Assembly: GCA_964354135.1 (NCBI GenBank)
Contig: CAYGZA010000065.1
Span: forward strand, 1 to 23,446
Direction: 5' to 3'
Length of the DNA: 23,446 nt
From: CAYGZA01 sp964354135
Lineage (GTDB): Bacteria; Planctomycetota; Planctomycetia; Pirellulales; Thermoguttaceae
Shown here: piece after piece, positions 15,020 through 23,064 of the stretch
Layout of the letters: each line of letters begins with the position of its first letter
How positions within the stretch are numbered: the stretch's first letter is position 1
Notes under the pieces: model-generated
Seen by the model: only the letters and a program-made list of their open reading frames with translations
Databases searched by the model: none
Told to the model about the DNA's origin: nothing
Made by a program: the position numbers and the translations under genes

Positions 15020-15406
15020 ATGAGTCCGAAAGAGAAGATTGACGTTCTTATGCACGAGTACAATAGGCTGCGGGAAGAAATCCTACAGCGGGAGAGGAAC
15101 CGGTTTGCCTCAATGGCTTATCTGGGGGCAATCGCTGTCTTCTTGCTCACTCGTGAGCAAGTCCCTCTTTCCTGGAAACCGTGGCTTGGGGCAGGTGCCG
15201 TATTGACCCTCGTCGCGGTCTGGCTGATTGACTGGTGGCTGATCGGGGCGTGTGCGACAAGAATCACCGAGATTGAGCAACAGGTCAATCGGTTGGCGGA
15301 GGATACACTGCTTGTTTGGGACTCTCGACACGTGGTTGGCAGGACTTACCGTGCGATCAATAGCAGAATGCGAAATCGGTCATCTGCGGAACAGCCTGAG
15401 AAGTGA
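15020..15406 (+). CDS. Small two-helix membrane protein
   Basis: A 128-residue protein of unknown function. A charged amphipathic N-terminus (EYNRLREEILQRERNRF) is followed by two hydrophobic stretches, about 30-44 and 54-78, joined by a short loop, then a second charged helix (RITEIEQQVNRLAED). This gives a hairpin with both long ends probably in the cytoplasm. AGGGGAG lies about 9 bases before ATG 15020. It sits 72 bp after the helicase and 58 bp before the methylase, in the same direction. Codons use more A and T than the flanking genes. Small two-helix proteins of this shape occur as predicted membrane effectors (for example SLATT-type) in defence loci, but I cannot assign it to that family. 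Confidence 0.75.
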   Translation: MSPKEKIDVLMHEYNRLREEILQRERNRFASMAYLGAIAVFLLTREQVPLSWKPWLGAGAVLTLVAVWLIDWWLIGACATRITEIEQQVNRLAEDTLLVWDSRHVVGRTYRAINSRMRNRSSAEQPEK

Positions 15407-15464
15407 ATAGTGCATCGACGGTGCGACTTCCGGAAGCAGACTCAACAAACGACTTGCCTCTATC

Positions 15465-18400
15465 ATGAAGAGTGACAGCAAGTATCCTAAACGCCTCATT
15501 GAGGTTGACCTGCCCATCAAGCGAATCTCGGCCCACGCGCGGCGGGAGAAGTCGATCCGGCATGGGCATATCTCGACGCTGCACATCTGGTGGGCGCGGC
15601 GGCCGTTGGCGGCGTGCCGGGCGGTGATTTGCGCGGCCCTGTGGCCGGACCCGGCCGATGAGAACTGCCCGCAACCGTTCCGGGACAAGGCCGCGCGGCT
15701 CATCAACGACTTCGCCCGCAAGGCCGACGGCAATCTGAAGCTGCTGGAGACCTCGTCGGAGGAATCGCAGCGGCGCTGGGCGACCCTGGCCAAGACGCCT
15801 CTCGATTCCCATTCCTCTGCGTCCCTCTGCGTCCTCCGCGGTTCCCTTCTTGACTTCATCGCCGACTTTGCCAATTGGGACAACTCCACTGTCCGCGAAT
15901 ACCTCGACACCAGCCGCGCGCTCACCCAGGCCGCACACGAGGCGATGGGCGGCGCCCCCGGCACCCGCCCGCTGGTCGTGGACCCCTTTGCCGGCGGCGG
16001 CTCGATTCCGCTCGAAGCCCTGCGCGTGGGCGCGGACGCCTTTGCCAGCGACCTCAACCCGGTGGCCGTCCTCTTGAACAAGGTTGTACTCGAATACATT
16101 CCAAAATACGGCCAGCGCCTCGCCGATGAAGTCCGCAAATGGGGCGAGTGGATCAAGCGCGAGGCCGAGAAGGAACTGGCCGAGTTCTACCCCAAGGACC
16201 CCGACGGCGCGACGCCCATCGCCTACCTCTGGGCGCGGACTATTCTGTCCGAAGCGCCCGGCGGGGGCGACATCCCCGCCGAGGTGCCACTCATGCGCTC
16301 GCTGTGGCTGGCCAAGAAGGCCGGGCGGCGGCGGGCGCTGCGCTGGCTGCGGGACAAGGACGGCAAGGTCAACACACAGACGATCGAGGTCACCTACGTC
16401 ATCGACGGCCAGCCGGTCGTGAGGCGCGTGAAACGGCCGCTGCTGGAAATCTTCGAGCCGGCCAACGAAAGCGAAGTCGAGGGCGGCACAGTCGCCCGAG
16501 GCAGCGCGACCTGCCCCGTGACCGGCTACACCACGAAGGTCGATTCGGTCCGCGCGCAGCTCAAACAGCGCCGCGGCGGCGCGGCCGATGCCCGGCTCTT
16601 CGCCGTCGTGACCACCCGTGACCACGAGCAGGGCCGGTTCTACCGGCTGCCGACCAAGGCCGATCAGGTGGCGTTCGACGCTGCCGCCGCGGAACTAGAG
16701 CGGCGTGAGCGCGTGGATGGCACGGAGCGGTCGGCGGCCGGGCGCGCGGCGGGGCGCCGCAGCGCGGCGGCCGGTGCGGAGGGGGCGGAGAATCACCGTA
16801 GTCTCGTCCCCGATGAGGTGATTTCGCTGAACGAACTGCGCCGCGTCAGCGTCCCGATCTACGGCATGGAACGCTGGGGCGACCTGTTCTCGCCCCGACA
16901 GGCGCTGGCGCTCACGACGCTGGCGCGGCTGGTGCGGGAGGCGGCGGCCGAATGCGCTCGCGGCGAGGCGATCGGGCCGGCTACCAGGCTGGCCGATTCG
17001 GTGGCGACGTGCTTGGCGCTGGTGTTCGGCAGGCAGGCGGACTACCTCTCCTCATTGGCCATTTGGTCAAGCAGTGGCGAGTTCGTTGCGCATACCTTCG
17101 GTCGCCAGGCAATTCCTATCGTTTGGGAGTTTCCGGAATGCCAGCCGTTCACTGACTCGTCGGGGAACTACGAGGGTGCGATCGACTGGGTAGCGCGCGT
17201 AATTCAGGCCAATATAACTGTGGGCAGGACGCCCGGCCACGTCGAGCAGGCTTCGGCCGCGGCTCACCCGCTTCCCGACGATGCCGCGGCGGCGCTGGTG
17301 ACCGACCCGCCGTATTACGACGCCGTGCCCTACGCCTACCTCTCGGACTTCTTCTACGTCTGGATGCGGCGCACGCTGCCCACCGTACACCCGGCCCTGT
17401 TCCGCGCGCCAGGCGTGCCCAAGGAGGCCGAGATCGTCGTCGATCGGCCCCATCAACTCAGCCGGTCCACCAAGGATATCGCCTTTTACGAGCGCGAGCT
17501 GACGCGGGCCTTCGCCGAGGGGCGGCGCGTGCTCGCGCCCGCCGGCGTGGGGACGATCGTCTTCGCCAGCAAAACCACGGCATCATGGGAGGCGATCCTG
17601 AAGGCCGTGATCGACGCCGGCTTCCTCATCACCGGCTCGTGGCCGATCGACACGGAGCGGGAAGCGCGCGTCGCGGCACAGGGCCAGGCGCGGCTGGGCA
17701 GCAGCGTTCACATCGTTGTGCGCCCGCGGGAGAACCCGGACGGCTCCGTCCGCACCGATGAGGTCGGCGACTGGCGCGACGTGCTGGCCGAGTTGCCCCG
17801 CCGCATCCACCAGTGGATGCCGCGCCTGGCCGAGGAGGGCGTGGTGGGCGCGGACGCCATCTTCGCCTGTCTCGGCCCGGCCCTGGAAATCTTCTCCCGC
17901 TATTCGCGCGTGGAGAAGGCGAGCGGCGAAGTTGTGCCGCTACGTGAATACTTAGAAAACGTCTGGGCCGCCGTGTCGCACGAGGCCCTGTCGGTGATCT
18001 TTTCGGGCGCGAGCACCGAGGGTTTCGAGCCCGACGGGCGGCTCACGGCCATGTGGCTGTGGACGCTCAATAGCAACGGGAAAGAACCAACCGCAGAGGA
18101 CGCAGAGAGCGCAGAGGGAGGGGAAGAAGAGAGTGAAGAAGAAAGTGGTTCTCCTCCGCGTTCCTCCGCGGCCTCTGCGGTGAAATCAGGTTTCGTCTTG
18201 GAGTACGACGCGGCCCGGAAGATCGCCCAGGGGCTTGGCGCCCACCTGGAGCAGTTAACCAGCGTAGTCGAGGTCAAGGGCGACAAGGCCCGGCTGCTGC
18301 CCGTGGCCGAGCGGACCAAGCACCTGTTTGGGAAGGATGAAGGAGGAAGGCAGAAGGATGAAGCAAGGAAGAGGGCCAAGAAGCCCAAGCAAGGCGCGTT

Positions 18401-18686
18401 GTTCGAGACCCTGGAAGAAGTCGAGGCCGACGCCGCGCCAGGTGCGGGCGAGAAGGGCGCGCCGGCCCTGGGCGACACGGTGCTGGACCGCATCCACCAG
18501 AGCATGATCCTGTTTGCCGCCGGCCGAAGCGAGGCCCTCAAACGCTTCCTGATCGAAGACGGCGTAGGCCGCGACGCCCGCTACTGGCGCCTCGCCCAGG
18601 CCCTCTCCGCCCTCTACCCCGCCGGCACCGACGAGAAACGCTGGGTGGATGGCGTGCTGGCCCGGAAGAAGGGGCTGGGGCTATGA
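15465..18686 (+). CDS. DUF1156 DNA amino-methyltransferase (COG1743-like)
   Basis: Predicted to methylate adenine N6 (or cytosine N4) in DNA using S-adenosylmethionine. The 1073 residues open with the DUF1156 signature (LIEVDLPIKRISAHARREKS, then HIWWARRPLAACRAV). Motif I, DPFAGGGS (173-180), with SDLNPVA downstream, binds the cofactor, and DPPYYD at 614-619 is the amino-methylase catalytic motif. The usual zinc-ribbon knuckle of this family appears decayed: CPVTGYTT has one Cys. Repeat sequences are inserted in frame at residues about 117-127, 876-906 and 956-967, with a GC-rich insertion near 420-445, yet the frame stays open to a normal C-terminus (RYWRLAQALSALYP). No Shine-Dalgarno is seen before ATG 15465. 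DUF1156 proteins are often neighbours of DUF499 ATPases, as here. It probably provides self-marking of host DNA; the site is unknown. Confidence 0.9.
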   Translation: MKSDSKYPKRLIEVDLPIKRISAHARREKSIRHGHISTLHIWWARRPLAACRAVICAALWPDPADENCPQPFRDKAARLINDFARKADGNLKLLETSSEESQRRWATLAKTPLDSHSSASLCVLRGSLLDFIADFANWDNSTVREYLDTSRALTQAAHEAMGGAPGTRPLVVDPFAGGGSIPLEALRVGADAFASDLNPVAVLLNKVVLEYIPKYGQRLADEVRKWGEWIKREAEKELAEFYPKDPDGATPIAYLWARTILSEAPGGGDIPAEVPLMRSLWLAKKAGRRRALRWLRDKDGKVNTQTIEVTYVIDGQPVVRRVKRPLLEIFEPANESEVEGGTVARGSATCPVTGYTTKVDSVRAQLKQRRGGAADARLFAVVTTRDHEQGRFYRLPTKADQVAFDAAAAELERRERVDGTERSAAGRAAGRRSAAAGAEGAENHRSLVPDEVISLNELRRVSVPIYGMERWGDLFSPRQALALTTLARLVREAAAECARGEAIGPATRLADSVATCLALVFGRQADYLSSLAIWSSSGEFVAHTFGRQAIPIVWEFPECQPFTDSSGNYEGAIDWVARVIQANITVGRTPGHVEQASAAAHPLPDDAAAALVTDPPYYDAVPYAYLSDFFYVWMRRTLPTVHPALFRAPGVPKEAEIVVDRPHQLSRSTKDIAFYERELTRAFAEGRRVLAPAGVGTIVFASKTTASWEAILKAVIDAGFLITGSWPIDTEREARVAAQGQARLGSSVHIVVRPRENPDGSVRTDEVGDWRDVLAELPRRIHQWMPRLAEEGVVGADAIFACLGPALEIFSRYSRVEKASGEVVPLREYLENVWAAVSHEALSVIFSGASTEGFEPDGRLTAMWLWTLNSNGKEPTAEDAESAEGGEEESEEESGSPPRSSAASAVKSGFVLEYDAARKIAQGLGAHLEQLTSVVEVKGDKARLLPVAERTKHLFGKDEGGRQKDEARKRAKKPKQGALFETLEEVEADAAPGAGEKGAPALGDTVLDRIHQSMILFAAGRSEALKRFLIEDGVGRDARYWRLAQALSALYPAGTDEKRWVDGVLARKKGLGL
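15814..15843. repeat. CTCTGCG-type repeat, single arm, inside the methylase gene
   Basis: CCTCTGCGTCCCTCTGCGTC followed by CTCCGCGGTT matches one arm of the repeat at 18090-18181. It encodes SSASLCVLRG within an otherwise conserved N-terminal region without breaking the frame. Confidence 0.7.
16746..16760. repeat. GC palindrome in a low-complexity insertion of the methylase gene
   Basis: GCGGCG, loop GGG, CGCCGC is a perfect hairpin within about 75 bp of almost pure G and C (16720-16795). It encodes an Ala/Arg/Gly-rich stretch between conserved segments and may be a third kind of insertion. Confidence 0.5.
18090..18181. repeat. Inverted-arm repeat element inserted in the methylase gene
   Basis: The left arm ACCGCAGAGGACGCAGAG (extending to 18117) is mirrored by a right arm ending CCTCTGCGGT at 18181, about 28 bp each with several mismatches, around a purine-rich centre. 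Elements of this GCAGAGG/CCTCTGC type are dispersed repeats in many genomes. It is read through in frame as an acidic and Ser/Ala-rich linker. Confidence 0.82.
18331..18363. repeat. Purine repeat in the methylase gene
   Basis: GGAAGGATGAAGGAGGAAGG followed by CAGAAGGATGAAG is an imperfect tandem of GAAGGATGAAG. I recall this motif from dispersed planctomycete repeats. It is translated as a Lys/Asp/Glu-rich linker. Confidence 0.55.
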
Positions 18687-18739
18687 GTCATCGGAATGCT
18701 GCAAGGCATGAAGAGATAAGGCGTTACGACGATCCGCCG

Positions 18740-18765
18740 ATTATGAGCCCTATAAGGCCCATAAT
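18740..18765. repeat. Inverted repeat before the AAA/DUF4143 gene
   Basis: ATTATGAGCC and GGCCCATAAT are 10-bp arms with one mismatch around CTATAA, in the 108-bp gap between the methylase and the ATPase genes. It is markedly A/T-rich for this genome. It may be an operator, a promoter element or a weak terminator hairpin. Confidence 0.5.
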
Positions 18766-18794
18766 TGGATAGCTGGCGTAAACCTCGACGAAGT

Positions 18795-20228
18795 ATGGAG
18801 TTACATGTGGACGATCAGCAGTTGGCCGCGATGCTCGCCCCGTACAACCCCTGGTGGGGTAGTGACGAGGCAACGGCCGCCTGGGAGCGGGCCCTGCCCG
18901 ACTACCGCCGTCCGGTGGTTGGGGAGGTCATCGCGGACCTTCGGGACCTGCCGCAGGCCATTTCGCTCACCGGACCGCGGCGCGTCGGCAAGACCACGGC
19001 CCTGATGCACGTCGTCCAACACCTCATCCGCCAGCAACGGGTCAGCCCGGAACGCATCCTGTACTTCTCGTTCGACGACCCGGAGGTCCACGCCTCGGAG
19101 GAGGCCCAGCGCGTGGTGTTCGACCGGATCGTGGAGCGTATCCAGTGTCCCGGCCAGATCAGCTACGCCTTCCTCGACGAGATCCAGAAGCTGCCCCGCT
19201 GGGAGCTGTTTCTCAAGAAGTACTACGACCTGAAGGCGCCGATACGCTTCTTGATCTCGGGCTCGGCTTCGTCGCCCATCTTCCGCAGCAGCCAGGAGAG
19301 CCTGCTGGGGCGGATCAAGGACCGCCACCTGCTGCCGTTCAGCTTCCGGGAATACTGCCAGTACCACCTGCGGCAACGCCCGGAGTTCGCCCAGATTCTT
19401 GACGCCCACCGGCAACTGCGGCCGGCGCTCTTGGAGGGCGATGCCGTGCGCGCGGTCGGCTGCGTCAACCAGCTTGCCGACGCGATCCAGCCGTTCAGGG
19501 CCGAGATCGACGCGGCGGTGGTGAACTACTGCCGGGAAGGTGGGTTCCCCGAGGTGTGGCAACTTCCGGACCCGGTGCGGAAGATCGAGTACCTCATGGA
19601 GCAGCAGGTCCACAAGGTGCTCTACGAGGACCTGATGATGGCCGCCAAGTACCGCCGGCCGGAGAACGTGCTGCGGTTCTTTGTCTACCTTTTGGCCCAC
19701 CCCGGCCAGGAAATCAACACGACCAAGGTGGCCTCGGAAGCCGGTGTGGAACGGCGGGTGATCGAGGAGAACTTGCCCCGGCTGGAAATGACCGACCTGA
19801 TCTTGCGTATCCGGAAGTTCAGCCACCAGCCGCTACGGGTCCGGCAGGGGAACATCAAGTGCTACCCGGCCGATATGGCCTTGCGCAACGCCGTGCTCAA
19901 GACGTGGCAGACCCCCGACGCTGACACCATGGGGATCTACGCCGAGAACCTTGTGGTGCGGGAGTTGCTGGGCTGGCCGGAGAAGATCGAGGTTTCCTAC
20001 TTCCGCGAGAAGAACCGGGAGATCGACTTCGTAGTGACCCACGGCGGAAACCGCTATTTGCCCATTGAGGTCAAATACAGCCAGCGGGACGAGGACTACG
20101 GAGCGGTGAAGGTATTCAGGAAACGCTACGCCGTGGACCTCGGCGTGGTGATTACACGGCAGCAAGAGGCGGGGTTTGAAGAGGGGTTGGTGTTCGTACC
20201 ACTTCGATACTTCCTGCTGGTGTCGTAG
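18795..20228 (+). CDS. AAA ATPase with C-terminal DUF4143 domain
   Basis: A 477-residue P-loop ATPase of the AAA_14/DUF4143 type. Walker A GPRRVGKT is at 60-67, Walker B AFLDEIQK at 126-133, and ISGSASS at 155-161 is the sensor segment, followed by LLGRIKDRHLLPFSFREY. A winged-helix-like segment (NTTKVASEAGVERRVIEENL) sits near residue 315. The C-terminal DUF4143 part has REIDFVV and LPIEVKYS, a D...ExK pattern of a nuclease-like fold. I chose ATG 18795 over a TTG ten codons earlier because homologues begin with a short lead to the Walker A region; neither has a good Shine-Dalgarno. Such ATPases are widespread, often with unknown targets. Here it separates the DUF1156 and DUF499 genes, which are usually adjacent, so it is either a system part or a passenger. 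Confidence 0.85.
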   Translation: MELHVDDQQLAAMLAPYNPWWGSDEATAAWERALPDYRRPVVGEVIADLRDLPQAISLTGPRRVGKTTALMHVVQHLIRQQRVSPERILYFSFDDPEVHASEEAQRVVFDRIVERIQCPGQISYAFLDEIQKLPRWELFLKKYYDLKAPIRFLISGSASSPIFRSSQESLLGRIKDRHLLPFSFREYCQYHLRQRPEFAQILDAHRQLRPALLEGDAVRAVGCVNQLADAIQPFRAEIDAAVVNYCREGGFPEVWQLPDPVRKIEYLMEQQVHKVLYEDLMMAAKYRRPENVLRFFVYLLAHPGQEINTTKVASEAGVERRVIEENLPRLEMTDLILRIRKFSHQPLRVRQGNIKCYPADMALRNAVLKTWQTPDADTMGIYAENLVVRELLGWPEKIEVSYFREKNREIDFVVTHGGNRYLPIEVKYSQRDEDYGAVKVFRKRYAVDLGVVITRQQEAGFEEGLVFVPLRYFLLVS

Positions 20229-20266
20229 GTCGCGACGATGCCGGTTTGACAAAGGACGATGCTCAC

Positions 20267-23044
20267 ATGGCCAACCTGAAACCCTGGTACAAAGTTGTTA
20301 CCCCCCGCGAAGACTTGCGCGAGGGCAAGCCGTTGGACGCCTCGGAGTTCGCCGTCCACCTCGACCAGGTCCGCGACGGCCGAGCCCCGACCGTCTACCA
20401 GGAGCCGGAGCGGTTCTTCGAGCGAACGTACCTGACGCAAAACCTCTGCGGGCTGGCCGCGGAAGTGGTGCGTCGGCTGTCGGGCGAAAAGACCGAGACC
20501 TCGGCCGTGTTCAATATGTCCACCCAATTCGGCGGCGGCAAGACCCACGCCCTGACGCTGCTCTACCACCTGGGGCAGAACGGGGCCAAGGCCAACGGCT
20601 GGCAGGGGGTGAACCGGCTGCTGGAGAAGTCGGGCATGGCCGCCGTGCCCGAGGCCGCCACGGCGGTGTTTGTGGGCACGGAGTTCGACTCGATCAGCGG
20701 GCGAGGCGGAGACGATGGGACACCACTACGGAAAACGCCCTGGGGTGAGATCGCCTATCAGCTTGGCGGCAAGGCGGCTCTGGAAGTCCTGGCCGCCCAC
20801 GAAAAGGAAATGACCGCGCCGGCGGGCGACGTGATCCGAAGGTTCCTGCCCAAGGATCGACCCTGCCTGATCCTCATGGACGAGTTGATGAACTACGTCA
20901 GCCGCAGCCGCAAGAGCGGCATGGCGGCGCAGCTCTACAGTTTCTTACAGAACCTGTCCGAGTTCGCTAGGGGGCAGGACAACCTCGTGCTGGCGGTCTC
21001 CATCCCGGCTTCCGAAATGGAAATGAACGCCGAGGACCAGTCGGACTTCGAGCGGTTCAAGAAGCTCTTGGACCGTTTGGGCAAGGCGGTCATCATGTCG
21101 GCCGAGGCCGAGACCTCGGAAATCATCCGCCGCCGGCTGTTTGAGTGGTTTGGATTGCCCGATGATGCCAAAAAGACCATCGCTGAATACGCCGACTGGA
21201 TTGTCGACCACCGGCAACAGGTTCCCAACTGGTTCCCGATCGACAACGCCCGGGAGGCCTTTGCCGCCACGTACCCGTTCCATCCCACGGTGATTTCCGT
21301 GTTCGAGCGGAAGTGGCAGTCGCTGCCCCGGTTCCAGCAGACCCGCGGCGTGCTGCGTGTGCTGGCCCTCTGGGTATCGAAGGCATATCAGGAGGGCTAC
21401 AAGGGGGGCCACAAGGACCTGTTGATCGGCCTGGGCACTGCCCCGCTGGACGATCCGATGTTTCGAGCCGCGCTGTTCGAGCAACTGGGCGAATCGCGTC
21501 TGGAAGGGGCGGTGACCACGGACATTTGCGGCAAGAAGGACGCCCACGCCATCCGGCTGGACAACGAGGCGGTGGACACCATCAAGAAGGCCCGGCTTCA
21601 CCGGAAGATCGCCACGACCATCTTCTTCGAGTCCAACGGCGGCCAGGCCAAGGCCGAAGCCACGGTGCCCGAGATCCGTCTTGCCGTGGCCGAGCCGGGG
21701 CTGGACATTGGCAACATCGAGACCGTGCTGGAGACGCTGGGCGTGTCGTGCTACTACCTGTCGGTCGAGCGAAACCGCTACCGCTTCAGCCTCTCGCCCA
21801 ATCTCAACAGGCTGCTGGCCGACCGCCGGGCGAACATCCAGCCCCAGAAGATCGACGAGCGGGTATGCAACGAGATCCAGAAGGTCTTCGCCGCCGGCAG
21901 CGGTATCGAGCGGGTCTTCTACCCGGAGAAGAGCGGCCAGATTCCGGACCGGCCCGCGCTCACGTTCGTCGTGCTGCCACCCGACCAGTCGTTGCAGGAA
22001 GACAAGAAGACGACCGCACTCGTGGAGAGCATGACCAAGGAGTACGGCACGTCGGCCCGGACGTTCAAGAGTGCGCTGGTTTGGTGCGTGCCCGAATCGT
22101 CGGCTGGTCTTTCGGAGGAGGCCCGCAGACTGTTGGCCTGGGAGAGCATCGACGAGGAAGACTCCGGCAGCCTGGGCGAGGTCCAGAAACGGCAATTGGC
22201 AGAGAACCTCAAGAAGGCCCAGCGCGACCTCAAGGAGTCGGTCTGGCGCACCTACAAGAATCTCATGCTCCTCGGCAAGGACAACCGGATGCGACGGATC
22301 GACCTGGGATTGGTCCATTCGAGCGCCGCCGACACGATGGTAACGCTGGTGATGAACCGGCTGCGCCAGGACGGCGACGTGGAAGAGGGGGTCAGCCCGA
22401 ACTTCCTGGTCCGCAACTGGCCACCGGCATTCAAGGAATGGGCCACGAAATCAGTTCGGGATGCCTTCTTCGCCTCGCCACAGTTTCCGCGGCTACTGAA
22501 CGGGGAAGTCGTGCGCGACACCATCGCCCGGGGTGTCGGCAGCGGTGTGTTGGCCTACGTCGGCAAAACGGGGGCCGGCGATTATGAGCCGTTCGTCTAC
22601 AACAAGAGCCTTTCGGCTAACGACGTGGAGTTGTCGGGGGACGTTTACATCGTCACCAAAGAGACCGCCGATGCCTACCTGGCCGCCGAGGCGCCGTCCC
22701 CCGCGGCGAGCCCGCCGGACGTGCCCACCACGTCGGCGCAGCCTGGAGCAACGCCGGCGCCGACAGTTTCCGTCGCCCAGTCCGGCAGCGCCGGCGCGAC
22801 CGCGCCGCCAGAGACCATACAGGGCGGCACCGTTTCCAAGCTCACCTGGAGCGGCACGGTTCCCCATCAGAAGTGGATGCTCCTCTTCACAAAGGTTCTC
22901 TCCAAGTTCGCTGGCGGCAAGGGTTTGAAGCTGACCGTGACCGTCGAGGCCGCCCCCGAGGGCGGCATCTCCAGCCAGAAGGTCGAGGAGACCAAGGTGG
23001 CCCTTCGGGAACTGGGTATGAACGACGACGTGACCACAGGTTAG
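20267..23044 (+). CDS. DUF499 P-loop ATPase of an anti-phage-type cluster
   Basis: A 925-residue ATPase. The N-terminus, LKPWYKVVTPREDLREG then DASEFAVHLDQVRDG, is the typical DUF499 opening, which favours ATG 20267 over the TTG at 20246; AAAGGA lies 10 bases upstream. Walker A is QFGGGKTH (Lys92), and Walker B LILMDELMNYV has Asp205-Glu206. A middle helical region leads to a Pro/Ala-rich linker (about 800-850) and a small C-terminal domain (855-925) with a beta-rich pattern. BREX BrxC/PglY proteins carry DUF499 too but are usually longer, and PglZ is absent here. With the DUF1156 methylase 1.6 kb upstream it forms the pair known from other predicted anti-phage loci. Its role in such systems, perhaps DNA translocation or complex assembly, is inferred. 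Confidence 0.92.
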   Translation: MANLKPWYKVVTPREDLREGKPLDASEFAVHLDQVRDGRAPTVYQEPERFFERTYLTQNLCGLAAEVVRRLSGEKTETSAVFNMSTQFGGGKTHALTLLYHLGQNGAKANGWQGVNRLLEKSGMAAVPEAATAVFVGTEFDSISGRGGDDGTPLRKTPWGEIAYQLGGKAALEVLAAHEKEMTAPAGDVIRRFLPKDRPCLILMDELMNYVSRSRKSGMAAQLYSFLQNLSEFARGQDNLVLAVSIPASEMEMNAEDQSDFERFKKLLDRLGKAVIMSAEAETSEIIRRRLFEWFGLPDDAKKTIAEYADWIVDHRQQVPNWFPIDNAREAFAATYPFHPTVISVFERKWQSLPRFQQTRGVLRVLALWVSKAYQEGYKGGHKDLLIGLGTAPLDDPMFRAALFEQLGESRLEGAVTTDICGKKDAHAIRLDNEAVDTIKKARLHRKIATTIFFESNGGQAKAEATVPEIRLAVAEPGLDIGNIETVLETLGVSCYYLSVERNRYRFSLSPNLNRLLADRRANIQPQKIDERVCNEIQKVFAAGSGIERVFYPEKSGQIPDRPALTFVVLPPDQSLQEDKKTTALVESMTKEYGTSARTFKSALVWCVPESSAGLSEEARRLLAWESIDEEDSGSLGEVQKRQLAENLKKAQRDLKESVWRTYKNLMLLGKDNRMRRIDLGLVHSSAADTMVTLVMNRLRQDGDVEEGVSPNFLVRNWPPAFKEWATKSVRDAFFASPQFPRLLNGEVVRDTIARGVGSGVLAYVGKTGAGDYEPFVYNKSLSANDVELSGDVYIVTKETADAYLAAEAPSPAASPPDVPTTSAQPGATPAPTVSVAQSGSAGATAPPETIQGGTVSKLTWSGTVPHQKWMLLFTKVLSKFAGGKGLKLTVTVEAAPEGGISSQKVEETKVALRELGMNDDVTTG

Positions 23045-23064
23045 GTGTGGCCTGCCACGTCAAC

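Noticed and set aside
15357..16625. Minus-strand open frame of 422 codons
   Set aside because: It lies over the DUF1156 methylase N-terminus, whose frame has the conserved motifs.
11507..18686. Class 1 DISARM (DrmD plus DrmMI)
   Set aside because: The helicase-methylase pair is suggestive, but DrmA, DrmB and DrmC are missing and the methylase is of DUF1156 type.
18765..18794. TTG start for the AAA/DUF4143 protein
   Set aside because: It overlaps the inverted repeat at 18740-18765 and has no ribosome binding site; ATG 18795 is simpler.
11507..23044. Complete BREX system
   Set aside because: DUF499 and a methylase are present, but PglZ, BrxA, BrxB and BrxF are not seen, and the DUF499 protein is shorter than usual BrxC.
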